From assembly GCA_022478985.1 (NCBI GenBank), contig JAKSZP010009462.1, positions 56,934 through 120,933 on the forward strand: 64,000 nucleotides of DNA, read 5' to 3'. The notes under the pieces are model-generated. The model did not search any database. It worked only from the letters and a program-made list of their open reading frames with translations, and was not told where the DNA came from. The stretch is from Massospora cicadina (taxonomy: Eukaryota; Entomophthoromycota; Entomophthoromycetes; Entomophthorales; Entomophthoraceae). Shown here one piece after another: positions 1 through 12,080 of the stretch. Numbering within the stretch: position 1 is the first letter of the stretch; every line of letters starts with the position of its first letter. The position numbers and the translations under genes were made by a program.

Positions 1-187
1 TGAATAATGCTTTTCATTTCAATCCTGAGAAGAGGGCGGTTGAGTAGAGGAGGTAATCAAACCAACCCTATATAGAAGAGCTTCATTTTTTGCTATCCTG
101 GAGGGCGAATTTAATAACAACGGATACCGGTTCCCAATGAGGTGCCAGCAGAAGAGTTGGACACAAAATCCACTATAAAAAATATTC

Positions 188-278
188 GAGGTGGGTAGAC
201 CTTGGGACAAATATACCACACCGAAGATTTTCTAGCCAGTACAGGTTTCGAACTCGAAACCTGCACTAGGGTGGAAGC
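188..278 (-). repeat. Dispersed repeat R, copy 1 (SINE-like candidate)
   Basis: A stretch of about 90 bp shared in the same orientation with 8493-8594. On the minus strand it reads from GCTTCCACCCTAGTGCAGG through ACCTGTACTGGCTA to CCCACCTC. It contains AGTTCGAAACC, close to a Pol III B box (GGTTCGANTCC). It starts a few bases past the terminator of the neighbouring tRNA-Ser gene. The copies differ by substitutions and a small indel around the B-box-like part. A tRNA-derived SINE or an eroded tRNA relic would both fit; two copies are too few to decide. Confidence 0.5.
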
Positions 279-283
279 GGTCT

Positions 284-288
284 AAAAA
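284..288 (-). terminator. RNA polymerase III terminator of tRNA-Ser
   Basis: TTTTT on the minus strand begins directly after the tRNA discriminator base, as expected for Pol III termination. Confidence 0.8.
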
Positions 289-370
289 CGACACCTGCAG
301 GATTTGAACCTGCGCGGGGAAACCCCATGAGCTTTCTAGGCTCACGCCTTGACCGCTCGGCCAAAGTGTC
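289..370 (-). tRNA. tRNA-Ser (anticodon AGA)
   Basis: An 82-nt class II tRNA gene. The acceptor stem GACACTT pairs with AGGTGTC (one G-T pair) and is followed by discriminator G. The D arm contains TGGCCGAGCGGTCAAGG, which also supplies the A box. The anticodon arm is TGAGC/GCTCA around loop CTAGAAA, giving AGA. A long variable arm TGGGGTTTCCCCG and T arm GCAGG/CCTGC with loop TTCAAAT (B box) complete the cloverleaf. The long variable arm and G discriminator fit serine. There is no intron. All stems pair and an oligo-T terminator follows, so it is probably functional. It is the only clear non-mobile gene in the window. Confidence 0.92.
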
Positions 371-1889
371 TTAAAATCCACTATATAATCCCTTGAAAAT
401 TATATATAGCAGAACAATAGATAAATATCAAGTCTTAAATATATTTAAGTTTATATATATATTAGCTATGATTACTGTTAAGTTCTCCGCAATTCCTGTG
501 TCAAGAGAAGAACCACAGAACTTAGTCTTAGGTTAAATTCTATGGAAAAAGGAATAAAAGTTCACCAAGATGGCTAGGAATTTATAATTACCAGATAAGT
601 CCAAGGAGAAAATTCTATGTTGGGATTAGGAGTCAAGTCTTAAGAGTAGATGTCCTTTAGAACCTCTAAACCTGCTGTCAGTAAATAATTTCTTTGATGT
701 TATTCAAAACTTGCCAACTTCAAAAAAGAACTTGAAGTGAGAGTAATTCCCTTGCTATCTGGAGAGTCTATTGATTACCTTTACCAGTGGGTGAAGGATT
801 GTTGTACCTGTTCAGAGGAGAAACTCAAGCAGAAGAAATATTGGTCATGATCTACTCATTTGGATACTAGTCTCCATTCTAATATCAGTCACCCACATAT
901 TCATATTGTTTATCAATGATCATTGACTACACATATAAAGAACCTGTGCAAGAAAATCTTGGGAGCTGAAGGAGCTATAATCCTTAAAAAGCAAAGCCTC
1001 AAGTTTATTTTGGTTCTCATTTCAAAGGAGGCAGTTAAGTAACCCCCAGTTCCCAATTTTCACACCAGTCATCAAATTAGTTGAGGAAAGGGAGCAGCTA
1101 GTTATGGCTACTTTCAAAACTTAATACCAGATGGCAAGGATACTGCAAAAATACTATGAGTGCTGCCACTCTTAGACAGTTTGAAGATTCTGCTACATAT
1201 TTATTAACCACTGAAAACTCTTTTTTGCCAAGATCTTTATAAAAAACAGTGATTATCCAGAAGCTGCGCGTTTTGGAAGTACTGGACACTGGGTTCCGTT
1301 CAATATAATTAGATCTTATCTCATGAAGAAGTTGATGTTCATGTTCAATATGAATTTTAATATGAAATACTGCACCACAGGGCTATGCATTACCCGCGCC
1401 CTAGAAGCCTATTCAATTTTACCCTTTTGCTTTAGGCACTGGTCCTAAAGGCACCAGCAGTACTTTTAGATAATAAATACTATATCTTTCTTGCTCAGGA
1501 TGCAGTTTCTCTTGGAGTTTGAAGTGAGGTTTGATTTCACATCCAGCACTGTGAGCATCTTGAGTTACTAACTTCTGCTGGTATTTATGGATGAAGATGT
1601 CAAACTGCAGAAACAACTGACAAGCTTATTTGAAACGAATCAATCTATCTACCTCATGCACTACACCCTGACTGATAAAGGCGTGAAACAGCTACAGCCT
1701 ACTGTTAGCATGAGCAAGGCTTAGGGTGAGCTTGGTGAAACTATTGAGATTCAACCAGGGAATCAAAGCAAGAAGACCCTGTCAATTAGCATGCAAATTC
1801 TGCCATATACAATATTAGAAGTATATAGCTGAAAAGGTTTCTAAACAAGAACTCTGAGTACTAGATGGTTTTATGACACAAACTACTAT
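371..1889. other. AT-rich DNA upstream of P1 pol; no gene recognised
   Basis: No open frame of useful length was found. Plus-strand stretches around 700-1050 and 1600-1880 look like eroded gag/protease sequence by position, since readable pol of element P1 follows directly, but no diagnostic motif survives. No 5' LTR or primer binding site of P1 could be found here. Confidence 0.4.
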
Positions 1890-1907
1890 GGAGAAAAGGA
1901 CATCGTC

Positions 1908-2992
1908 TTGGGGAATATCACTATCCAACCTATCAAAGTCAAAAAAGGACATGTTGTTACACTGGCTTTATTGACCAATTTTCAGGACATTGAATTTTTT
2001 AAATGCATTAGGGATTTTGACGAGCCCATGTTTGGGGTTGTGACCCCTAAATGGCAGAAGAAGATTTACAAGCTGTTGGATGAGTTCAGAAACATCTTTA
2101 GTACTGGATCCAACGGATATGGCCTATGCAAAGGCAAGACCAAAAAATGTATACCGGTTATGCTATACCATTCAAATTCATACACTACCACCACTCAAAA
2201 GCAGAGTATGCAGTTATCACTCAGGAGCTGAATCAACTAACCTAAGAAGGGATAATCAGACTTAAAAGAGTCCCTGGGCATCTCCTTTGTTACTTGTATG
2301 CAAAAAGTATGGAACATATAAATTATCCATGGACTACCACAAATTTTTATGAGATACCTAAGGAGGAGTTGTACCCACTCCATTCATCAATGATGCTCTG
2401 AAATTCCTGGGCGGCTCAAAGTATTTTTCTGATGGATATGGCCAGTGGCTACTGGCAGATGGAGCTCTCTCCAAAGATCAGGCGAAGTGCGCAATGATTA
2501 GTAGTCAGAAGTTGTCCAAGCCCAAAGGATGCCGCAGTGGCTCTGCAACGCCCCTGCTACCTTGCAGAGCATATGGGATTATAATTTCATCGAATTTAGG
2601 TTATCTAGGGTTTTGATTTATCTCAACAACATCAATGTATTCATATGAACATTTCTGACCATCTGAAGCACTTTTGTGAGGACTTAATGCAACTGCAAGC
2701 ATCTAATATGGAACTAAAATTGAGCAAGTGTACTTTTCTCAAGAAACAGTTAGAGTTCCTTGTGCACAAAATCATCCCTATCAATATCAATACTCAAGAC
2801 TGGAAAGCGAACGCCATTGTGGCTCTGGAGCTATCAAGGAGCATGAGGGATATCCAGATGCTCCTCAGTTTGGTGCGATATTACTTCAGTTCATCCCCAT
2901 TTCACAGAATTAGTGGCACCCATCACATACCTGCTCACCAAGAAATGAAGTATGAGTGGGGTATGGAACAGAATAAGGCCTTTGAGAAATAA
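1908..2992 (+). pseudogene. P1 reverse transcriptase (inactive)
   Basis: The gypsy reverse transcriptase would copy element RNA into cDNA in the particle. The first open piece (1908-2231) covers the linker with KKIYKLLDEFRNIF, typical of the start of RT. The middle reads MDMASGYWQMELSPKDQAKC in a shifted frame (motif A region). The catalytic YLDD motif has become YLNNINVF near 2618-2640, so both metal-binding aspartates are asparagine. The piece at 2645-2992 covers the thumb side (HLKHF, LKLSKCTF, FLVHKI). Several frameshifts and stops separate the parts. Family assignment is firm; activity is excluded. Confidence 0.8.
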
Positions 2993-2999
2993 GGGGCAA

Positions 3000-4181
3000 G
3001 ATTGTAGTGGCGCCAATCTTGCCCTATCTAGACTTCAGGCAAAGCGTTCTACCTCTGTACTGACACCAGAGACTTAGGACTTAGCACGATTCAACACAAT
3101 TTAAATGAAGACAGGAATTGATCACAAGCTCAAATACTACTCAATATTGTTTAGTAAAGCAAAGAAGAACTAGACGGTCACCAAGTGCAAGTGCTTGGTG
3201 ATGATCCGAGCAGGTAAACACTTCAAACCTTACTTGTATAGGGTACACTTTAAGATAGTAACAGATCATGCGTCGCTCCACTAATTGAGGAACATGAAAG
3301 ATCTAATGGACGCCTTGCCCTCTAGGCCATACTTCTCCAGGGCTATGACTTCAGGTTCATACATCAAGCAAAAACAATCACTTAAATGTGATGCCTATTG
3401 CAATTACCAGCGTTCTACTGAAAGAGCTAAAAAGAGATTGACTTTACAATAAAATTGGGCTACCAGAAGAGGCCTGGGAGGACGAAACAGAGAAAATAAA
3501 GAGCGTCCTGAGGATATGTCTTAAAGACACCCATCCTTTCAATGGGAAATTTACAAAAAATAAAATTAAACAAGTGGTACACCTATATATGGCCCAGTGA
3601 ACGCCTGGACTTGATAATGGAGGCCCATAAGCACGTGGCCATGAATTATTTCCGTAACACTGGAATACAGAAAGAAAGAATCATGGAATGAGTTTGAAGA
3701 TGTGCACCAAGCTTTAATGTTGTGCATACCCTGTGTGATTTTCTACCCTCTAGATAAGCAATCTGAGTTTATGTCAATTCCCACTACAGAGCCCTTCAGC
3801 AATGTATCAATTGACATGGTGGGACCTCTATCAACTGCCTCCAGCAGATCCTTTTTCATGCTAGCAGCAAGCGACAACTTCATCAAGTGCGTCGAGGTTT
3901 CCATAGTCGTAATATAATGTGAAACCACCCTCTCACTTCCTGTACAATTAATTTATCACTAGGAACGGTTGCCCTCAAGTTCTGCTTTCAGACAAAAGGA
4001 AAATTTCATCTCAGAAGTGGTAAGAAAGCTAATAAGCCTAGTGTGAATGAAGCAGCAGTATACCTACTGCTAAACACCATCCTCAAATGGAAGCATTGAG
4101 CAAGTCAGTAGGAACTTGTGAGTTTTTTGAAGAAAATGGACCTTAATTTCTAATCAAAAATAGGTTCAGTTACTTCCCTCT
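3000..4181 (+). pseudogene. P1 RNase H and integrase N-terminal half
   Basis: RNase H traces are readable around 3010-3370, for example TDHASLH in one frame. The open stretch 3702-3917 is integrase: it carries EPFSNVSIDMVGPL, where the aspartate in SIDMVGPL is the expected first residue of the D,D,E triad. The upstream zinc-binding part (about 3620-3700) is broken by stops. The frame is lost again before 4181, where a solo LTR interrupts the gene. The remainder of integrase reappears at about 5370-5410. It is non-functional. Confidence 0.75.
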
Positions 4182-5337
4182 TGTAAGTTCTGAGGAATTT
4201 CCCCTGGCTGTTGATCAGGCCCATTTACAGTTTCTGAGTAAGAAGGCATCTAAGAGGGTGGCTGTATTCCTTGTTACCCAGGGCAACCTCGCCCATGTGG
4301 CAAATGAGCGCTGGGTAACAGCTCTTCCACTTTGAATTCCTCCACAAGTGCCCACACTCACCTCAGCCAACTGGTATAGTTAATTGGGGAAATCTGAGCC
4401 AAGATCACTGAAATGAAAATTGATCAACCCAAAATTGAGTGGGAGTCAGCCCGATAGTTGGATTCAATGTAGTTAGAAAAGGATGAAGACTGCCTCATCA
4501 GTTGGAATGCGCGACGGTTTTTGATTCAGCTAATGCTATGATTGAAAAAAGCAACCCCCCTCAAAATTGTCGGTGGATCATCCCCAATGGGCAAGTAACA
4601 ACATTGGACACCATTGATGAGGGTTCAAAGCTCCCTGCTGGCAAATTGGGTGTTGCGCCCAACATCTATGACTGAATGAATGGCCCAGCGACCAGGCATG
4701 GGCGGGTTGGGCATCCCAAACCCGTTCCCTACCAAATGGGCCTGCCCCTACGTAGGGTGGCCTTGGGGGATTACCCACTGCTCGTCAGGTCAAACGCCAT
4801 CATGCCAACCATTGGAAACATATCTGAGCCTTAATTCAGATGTTCAAGGTCAAACTGACAGCGACTCAGCCTGCCACCAAATTTTTCAATGTTGGTTCCA
4901 GTTAAATTATCTGTTCCCCATTCCCAAACAATTAGCCGGTTAGGTTGAACTTGTGGGACCTGATCCTAGCTTGTTTCCTCTCTAAATTGGCCACTATTTA
5001 ATCAGTCATATTGCACTGAGAAAATTGTTGGTCAATTTTTCTTTCCTAATTTTTCCATTAAAAATTCTTTCCTAAAAGTTTGTTTTCATGTCAAAAGTTA
5101 AACCGCCTTTTCCGCTGACCCTCACGCACCCCTCAGGGTTAATGGCCATGCTCATCTGGTATTTTATTATGTGCCTATATGAGATTCTGGCTCTCCAGCA
5201 GTTCTTGGTGAGATTCCTTTCCAGTTCCATATCCTTCAAATCATCAGCAGTGCCAGTGTCATTCTGGTTTGCCATTTGGGTGCTCTGGAATCTGGGCTGG
5301 CAGGCCAGTCTAATTCTTACTTGCTGTTTTCCTGACA
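4182..5337 (+). repeat. Solo LTR of family E, inserted in P1 integrase
   Basis: It begins TGTAAGTTCTG and ends CCTGACA. It aligns end to end, inverted, with the LTRs of element E at 20214-21638 and 26100-27526, for example at GGGTAACAGC, GACACCATTGATGAGGG and CTGGCAGGCCAGTCTAA. Flanks are CCTCT on the left and CCTCA on the right, a 4/5 match fitting an aged 5-bp target duplication. P1 integrase sequence lies on both sides. No internal E sequence is attached, so it probably arose by LTR-LTR recombination. Confidence 0.85.
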
Positions 5338-5811
5338 CCTCAGCGTTTTTGGCTTACCAGTTGAGCTACAACTAAGTGATTGGGATGTCACCTTTCAAAG
5401 CTATGTATGGTGAGAAGCTGCTCTGCTGACACTCCTGACAACTCTTTATCACAGAAACCAGAATAATATGCTGCTTGGAAGCCATTAGCAGGAGTTAGTT
5501 AAATGACTTATAAGAATTCAATTAGAAGCTAAAACATTAATGAGGCGACTATCCCTCAAAGATAATAAGAGAGTCAGAGACGTACTAGGCTACCATAGTT
5601 AAGCCTATGGGACACTTTTTTGTTCTATCATCTGTGGGGAACAAAGCCATAGAGGTTACAGTCCACTTTGACTGAGCCTACTACTCTTTGAAGAAGAGAA
5701 AAGCTGAATACTCCATCTCAGAGTATGATACTAAAATTTTGTTCAATAGAGTACACGCTATAAACTTTTGGAGCTATGTATACTCAAAAATACTCTATAA
5801 TGAGCACCATT

Positions 5812-6903
5812 TTTAACCTTCTACTGTGTTGCTCTCTTCAGCTCTCAAATCTACTTCACAGGCTTTGATGTGTGCGTTGTGTAGCTTATTGATATTAAAT
5901 AAATAGGTTAAGAGTTGTATTTAGACTATTACTCTAGTCTAGTTTCTCAAGACCAAGTTGAGTATTGTCTCCAACGCTAGACTGGTGCTTGTCCTTATGA
6001 ACCTTGAAGTACTTCTGGAAAGTAAAAGACCTTCACCCTCTGACTCTTCCTTTGGGTGGAACTTAACCAGATATCTTTTTCGCAGATTTCTTCTTCTCTA
6101 TTGACAGTGGAGCCTGCAAAGATCTTAATAGCATTAAAAAGCCAAAGAATATATTTTATCTTTCAACATAAATACCACAAGTAAAATATACACTAAATAT
6201 ATGAAAGTCTAAATAGTTATAAAGTTAAGGGTTTCAAGTATTCTTTAATAAATAAAATACAAAAGGATTTATGGGGGAAACTGGTGCCAAACACTTCCAT
6301 TGGCGTCCCATTTGGAAAGGCAGCTGTCACATAATAGATTGACCCTGGAATGCGAGGCCATTGATGATCTTACTCATCTATCTTGTTGGATTTTGCCGCT
6401 GAATAAAAATGTAACCTCTTCTGGGTTAGATGAAAGAATGTGTCCCAACGTCTTTACTCAACCTAAGCGTTATATTCTTATCAGGTTAACAAACTGCCAA
6501 GGTAATGAGATCTTTTACCCATAAACAGCAGGTCACGTTACATAAAAGGTTACTTGCAAGTTGTTATCATAAGTGATCTCAACGTCCAGAAAATAATAAA
6601 TACCTTAGTCAATTAATGAACAACTCTGATTGATTATTACAAGTTAAATAATCACTAATAATTAAATTGATACTTAAATTACCTATTTATTGTTAAATTT
6701 ACTCATGACAAAATGTTAGTAACTTCTGAAGTTAAATCCTGGCGGATTAGAGAATATTTATTACGGCTTTAGCACCAAAAAATAGCTGTAAAATGAAATG
6801 TTTACTCCCACATCTACTAGAGGGTCTCGTCCCATATTGGGCAAGCAGATGGTATTATAAAATTTTTAAGCTAAGGTTTTAAAATCCGGCTATATTGGTC
6901 ACA
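5812..6903 (-). repeat. LTR of element D, 3' copy
   Basis: It aligns along its length with 36364-37449. Shared blocks include TTTGATGTGTGCGTTGTGTA, CTGACTCTTCCTT, TCTATTGACAGTG, TATACACTAAAT and ACTCCCACA. The first dinucleotide has decayed from TG to TT. The 36-bp ends align without gaps, finishing CACA here and AACA in the other copy. Divergence is high, so the element is old. Confidence 0.75.
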
Positions 6904-7800
6904 ATCCGCCAAAGGGTTGCATAGGAGGGTTTTCTACTGATGCAACGGAAAGACATTATGTGGATCGTTATTACTTGAACAAAGACATTAAAGATATAAA
7001 ATGAAGCCAAAGGCTTCAGCGCACACTATCTTTATTTCATATGGCTGAGTCCACTACGTTATCTCATTATTTTTACATAGTAGAATCCACTACATGTTAT
7101 CAACTAAAAACCCTTCTCTTTCTTTGTTTCCCCTTTTTTCACTCATCTTTTTAGCTGCTCTCTGGCCCATCTATGCAGCTACTCAGCTTCTCTTTTAGCA
7201 CAAGTGGTACCCAACCTAAAAGAGGAGCCACCACGCATCCTTATTTGCAAATGAGCCAAACAAAGGTATTATCATAAAATAAAATTCTTAGTATGGCATG
7301 TTAACTTTTGACAGTTATGGCTGATTCCGCTGAGCTAGTTGCACAGGTGAAATTTCCAGTAAGCAATGGATGAGAAATATGACGGTTGATGATCCTCAAT
7401 AAATAATAATAACAAATTACTTAAAATAAGGAGCTACTGCCCTGAAAATACCCTTTTTATTTAATATATTACTAATAGTTACTTCCATTAACTTTCACTC
7501 TTTCTTATTATTCCAAAAAACCCTTCTTATTCCCATGCTCAACATCTGAGTCTCAGTATTTTTTGGTATTACTCATTAGGTTTCAACCCTTCCGCTTAGT
7601 ATACCTATTTGATACAATTGTAGGGGATTTATTCTATCATTGAGGCTTTGGCGGAATTCCCTCAATTTGCCAAAACACTATTATTTTGATCAATTTTCAT
7701 AGCAATGATATGATCTATCACTCCATCTTTAGGCTCACCTCAACTCATAGCTATGATACGCCAGATAGGTGACTTATTGTCAGCTCCTATCAATTTCATA

Positions 7801-7856
7801 ACTTGGCACCTCAGCTAATAGCCTAGGAAACCATATCAGAGGGTGAGGAAGCTTTG
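7801..7856 (-). repeat. Retroposon S fragment, copy 3
   Basis: 56 bp matching the S1 copy (34578-35585) in inverted orientation with about six differences, including GCACCTCAGCTAA and CATATCAGA.GGTGAGGAAGC. Homology stops sharply on both sides. No target duplication was seen. Confidence 0.55.
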
Positions 7857-8492
7857 CAGCTACTTAGATCCTTTAATTTCCATCATGCTTGTCTCGTTAT
7901 TGGGTGTTCTGGAAAAATCCTCATATTTTGGCTGAGGTTTAAACTCTTAGCGTTGACCTATATTGAGATGTGGTAAACCTTAAATATGTTAAACTTGATC
8001 TTTATGGATAACCAATGATCCACCAATAATTATTTAGCTTTATTGTCCAGTCATATTAATTTCCTCACATTGGATGATGTGGGAATACTAAAATCTCAAA
8101 ACATCCCTAACTTGACAAGATTCTAGAGATGATAGATTTTTGTAGGCAGATGCACTTAGTTCCTAACCTGAGTCTGACAGCATGGTTTAAATTTGACTTC
8201 TTATAGGCATCTCCTTTTTTCCTTGTTCAATGCATCCCATGCGGTCCACTCCTTAAAATGCTTTTAATTCATGTTCTTCTAACTGCTGCATCCTTAGAGC
8301 ACTTTCTATGGCCCCATGCATACCCAGACTATTAAAATAATTATCACTGATAATATTTCTGAAAAAGCCTGTATTTACACAGGTTGAGCCTCTATGACCC
8401 CACGTCATTTAAAGGATATACTCAGTTGTCTTCACTGATTCTTTGGTTCCTGTACTCCCCTCAGGCTGGGCTCTCCATTTTAAAAAGTAATT

Positions 8493-8594
8493 GAGGTGGG
8501 CCAACCTTGAGGTAAATATATCACACCAAGATTTTTTATAGCCAGTACAGGTTTTGAACAAGGGATGAACAATTACCTGCACTATAGTGGAAGC
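8493..8594 (-). repeat. Dispersed repeat R, copy 2
   Basis: Second copy of the repeat at 188-278, sharing GAGGTGGG, GCCAGTACAGGTTT and GTGGAAGC. It differs by a roughly 12-bp insertion and substitutions in the B-box-like part. No neighbouring tRNA gene is present here. Confidence 0.5.
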
Positions 8595-9559
8595 AGGAAT
8601 TATCATGCCAGTATAACCACCCTTGGGCTCTACGCTTTTAATCATAGAAGATTTTTTAACTCCTTTCTACTTATGCCTCTTCATGGCAGATCCAGTTTCA
8701 ACCTGAGCTGACCCTGCCAATTTTCATGGTCTTCTTTAATACCATTGTAACTCATCCCCTCTACCATCACTTAACAATGATAGGTGGGAACACATCCAGG
8801 TACTTTTAATTGTGGCAAAATAAAAATCTAGTAATATAATAAATTCTATATTTCTCACCTTCTTAAATATTATTTTTATGTTTTTATCTTATTTTTTATA
8901 TTTTAATTTGTTGCAAAGGGACTTAATCCAATATAAGAAGATTCAGAAATCCACCTTTTCTTTTCCACTACTCTGGTTAGGATCCTTCCTTTTTAATTTA
9001 TCAGGAAATTATAGTTTAATGGTCCCTTTTTTGAGACTTTAATTAATACACTAAACACATCCTATTGTTAGTAGATTCAGCGGTCCCACAAAAACATTGC
9101 AGTCATTTTTTCCTTTAAATTCAATACTTTAAGTATTTTGTATTATTCCTGTTCACAGTATGCCCATAAATAATGTTCTTGGCTGTATAGGCATCAATCC
9201 AAATTGGCAATAACCTTGAACATACCCAACATGAAGAGTCCAATTTGTTTCTCAATTAAAATCCATGGGTATTGCAAAGGCTACTATTTTTCCCACATGG
9301 TACTCCTTTAGCGCTAGAAATTTATTATTGCACAACTTCTTAGCTCTAAGTTTTCTTTTCGATGCTATACAAAAGCCTGCCATTGCATTTATTCATTTTA
9401 CCGTTAATCAGGTTAAGTCTTACTCTGAGCTCATCCACAAAGCTAAATCCACTGCTGAATATAAAATTGGCGGTAGTGAGGATATTAGTTCATATAAGAT
9501 TTGAACAGCATTTTCCTTGTCACCATATAATACCTAATACTATACCAAGTGTAACTGAA

Positions 9560-10150
9560 TTTAAATAGAATCCACAACTGGAAGTTTTTCCCATTATCAT
9601 TTTTTGCAGCATTGTGACTAGAGTTCTATTGACTCCTATTACTATTCCATTCACTACTGGGAAGTAAAAACCATCACCACTCCTCTGATTCCCAGTATTT
9701 TGTTCAGTTAGAATTATGTAAAAATTAAGGTTGGTTTAATTGTCACTTAATATTAAATCCGGGAATTCATGCTGGTATACTCTATGATCAAGTATAAATG
9801 TTGTCATTCTTGTAGCATTTACTTGCTTAAGGCCTTATTTTCAACCTATATAGTCAAATGGTCTATTGTGGTTATGATGTACTTTACTCCCCCAGTACTT
9901 ACAATAAAGGGTCCTATCACATCTATTTACACCATGTGCCACGTAATCCTAGAGCGTTCTAGCTGGTAACCCTCAACATTATCGTGCAGTTTGTGGAGTT
10001 AATATTTCAAACCAAGCTAATTAGTCCGTGACATCATAATTGAATAATTCACAGTAATAAATCTGACATAGATATTCCACGGTATTTCTTAGTCCACCTT
10101 GCATGGCAACTTTGTGCGTGGCTTGAATGATTTCCACCCATTCCAGCAGT
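9560..10150 (-). pseudogene. Element D integrase
   Basis: This integrase would insert element cDNA into the host genome. On the minus strand, around 10000-10130, the zinc-binding domain reads in pieces such as VAMQGGLRNTVEYLCQ and FNYDVTD, closely parallel to the A1 integrase (GLRKTTGYIRQ, INYDVTDYL). The core reads YIITTIDHLT near 9850-9880, parallel to YIIVAIDHLT in A1. Stops and frameshifts break the gene. The 66-residue open frame on the opposite strand at 9769-9969 is a shadow of it. Confidence 0.75.
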
Positions 10151-10399
10151 TTAGGTAATAATTACCATTCTACATCAATTGAATTGTATAATTGTCATTT
10201 AACATTTTGGTACTTTCCATTGCTTTCTTCAGCGCGTTCTGAATCTCCTGGAGTTCATACCCACTATCCCCATTTGATCATCTGATGGTATAATTCATCC
10301 GCTTGATAGTACATGATTTGAATGGCAGGTAATCTCAATAGTCCATCAACATATTGATTTGCTGCTCCTGCTTAATATAATTTCAAAATTATAAAGCTT

Positions 10400-11138
10400 G
10401 TAGTTTCAAAGCCCAGCATACCAGTCATTCTCTGTTGCTTAAAGATTATGTAACCAGTAGTAAGACAAGTGGCTAGTCACAACCTTATAGTATGTCCCAC
10501 GTATATAATCTTAAAAGCCTTTTGTAGGCATAAATCACCATGAGGCACTCACACTCCGTAATAGTGTACTTTTTTCGCTAAAATCAATGTTCTACTCACA
10601 TATGCCACCAGATGCTCTACCTAGCATCGTTTATATGACTTAAAAAGGTGCTGATTGCCATCAAAGAAGCATCAGTCTGATTAAGAAAATTCCCAATTTA
10701 AAAATTTGGGTATTTTAGGTAAGGACTATCCATTAGGTATTTTTGTAGTCATTGAACACTCCTTGGGCCTCCTCATCCCACATGAATTCTCTTTTCAGAT
10801 CCTTCAACAGGTGGAATAATGGTTCTGGTGCTTGAAGTAAAATCCTTGACAAATTGGCAATAGTAGCCAACCGCCTCAAGAAAGTCTCGTCTGTCCCAAA
10901 CGCTCACCATGATCAATATCCGCTTAATGGCCATTATCAACTGCGTCTGCTATTGCAATCCACTGGAGTTTATCACAAGCCCTAAATTATAAGCCCTTTT
11001 TTTAAATAATTGGCTTTTTTATATTATTTCAAAAATTTACTTTGAGACATTTTGACACTTATTCTAAGTGCTCCAGGTGATTGTCAAATGCTCTGCTGAA
11101 AAACGTTGATGTCATCTGGTACAAAAACACAAGACAAC
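10400..11138 (-). pseudogene. Element D RNase H and downstream half of RT
   Basis: Minus-strand gypsy sequence parallel to A1 at about 44.2-44.9 kb. RNase H lies around 10430-10700. The RT region near 11090-11138 still reads PDDINVF, the catalytic DD pair, next to the insertion point of element C; FDNHLEHLE follows. The matching upstream half of the RT begins at 32157 on the far side of C. Together they rebuild continuous homology to the A1 RT, the clearest evidence that C was inserted here. Frames are broken in both halves. Confidence 0.75.
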
Positions 11139-11685
11139 TGTAGGGATTACAGGTTCAATACCATGGATCCCTTGTTGATTTTTGGCCATGTGACCCAAAC
11201 CTTAAGGGTGTTGGTAATTTACTTTTGCTTCTTCTTGGTTGAAAAAGTCTTTATGCCAAATACTAAGTCTGGCGAGGCAAATTACATTAAATACAATTTT
11301 ATCTTAGAGATGTGAAAAGGAGGGAAAAATTACGTTTATTAGCCTATTAGCAAGTATATAATGAAAATAGGGTAGGTGTCTTGGGGAAAACCCAAACAAT
11401 CCAATCTTTGATCTATAAAAGTAAACAAATCAGAGATTTGGTGGAAGCCCAATTATCTCAGTTGAATTTGCTGTGCTCACCACATGGATCAGGTTTGACC
11501 CTGAGATTAGGTAGATTCGATGGAGCATTAATCAGATGTGTAAGTCAGGGTTAATCACTGAATTTGAGAGTCATCAAATTTCATTGGGATTACAACTGAC
11601 AAAATTCTGGGAAATATGGCTGGATTGGGATAAATTTACATTAGCTGACATATCTAAATCTACTGTTTAGGTAAAAATCCCAACA
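11139..11685 (-). repeat. LTR of element C, 3' copy
   Basis: Begins TGTAGGGATTAC and ends ATCCCAACA; aligns with 31610-32156, sharing TAAGTCTGGCGAGGCAAA, GTTTATTAGC and GATTAGGTAG. On the inner side the minus strand has a purine run CTAGAGGGAGTA, a polypurine-tract candidate, which fixes this as the 3' LTR. Confidence 0.85.
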
Positions 11686-12080
11686 ATACTCCCTCTAGAT
11701 ATTGGCAAAGGGGGGAATGTATAGAGAAAGTCATTATGTATGCGGTTTACACCTGTACCCTGAACAACCTCTAGTATTAGGTATTCATAGCCCCATCTAT
11801 ATATGAATCAATAAGTCCCTAACCAGTTGGTGCCTAATTTGTTGTCTCGACCTTCAGGCTGATGATGATATAATAGAACTAGGTAACCCCATTGAAGGTG
11901 TGTAGATGGTCATGCATATTATTAAATTAAGCAGTTTCTCTACTGGTTGTAGCGGATAGGTTTTTGGAAGTTAGAGTCTGAATTATGAAAATTTCATTTT
12001 CAATACTTCACATGTTAACTTCAGGGGCTTCTGTGGAGGCTTGATTAAGCATAGCCTGTACTTTAAAAGCAGATGGGGAT
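11686..12080 (-). other. Remainder of C between 3' LTR and element B
   Basis: 395 bp holding the polypurine-tract candidate of C and, by position, the end of its pol or 3' untranslated DNA. No integrase motif is readable. Confidence 0.4.

Larger units (their letters stand above)
1890..5560 (+). mobile_element. Degenerate Ty3/gypsy element P1 (pol remnant)
   Basis: A plus-strand relic with domains in gypsy order: end of protease/linker, reverse transcriptase (about 1.9-3.0 kb), RNase H (about 3.0-3.4 kb) and integrase (about 3.6 kb on). The integrase is split by a solo family-E LTR at 4182-5337. After that LTR the integrase resumes with GMSPFKAMYG, a familiar gypsy integrase C-terminal motif. 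Frames are broken by many stops and indels, and no LTRs of its own were recognised. It is one of the oldest layers in the window. Confidence 0.75.
6904..9300 (-). other. D region between integrase and 3' LTR
   Basis: About 2.4 kb without an intact gene. The part at 8830-9300 matches two separate stretches of A1 (about 42.6-43.0 and 45.66-46.0 kb). On the plus strand near 8290-8400 a short frame contains FYGPMHTQTI. This resembles FYGPSRTHMP at the start of the antisense coding-like region of A1, so D may once have carried the same antisense frame. Repeats S3 and R copy 2 also lie here. Confidence 0.45.

Noticed and set aside
5801..5809. TGAGCACCA beside the left D LTR, resembling the primer site
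   Set aside because: It lies outside the element next to the 3' LTR, where no primer site is expected, and only 9 bases match.
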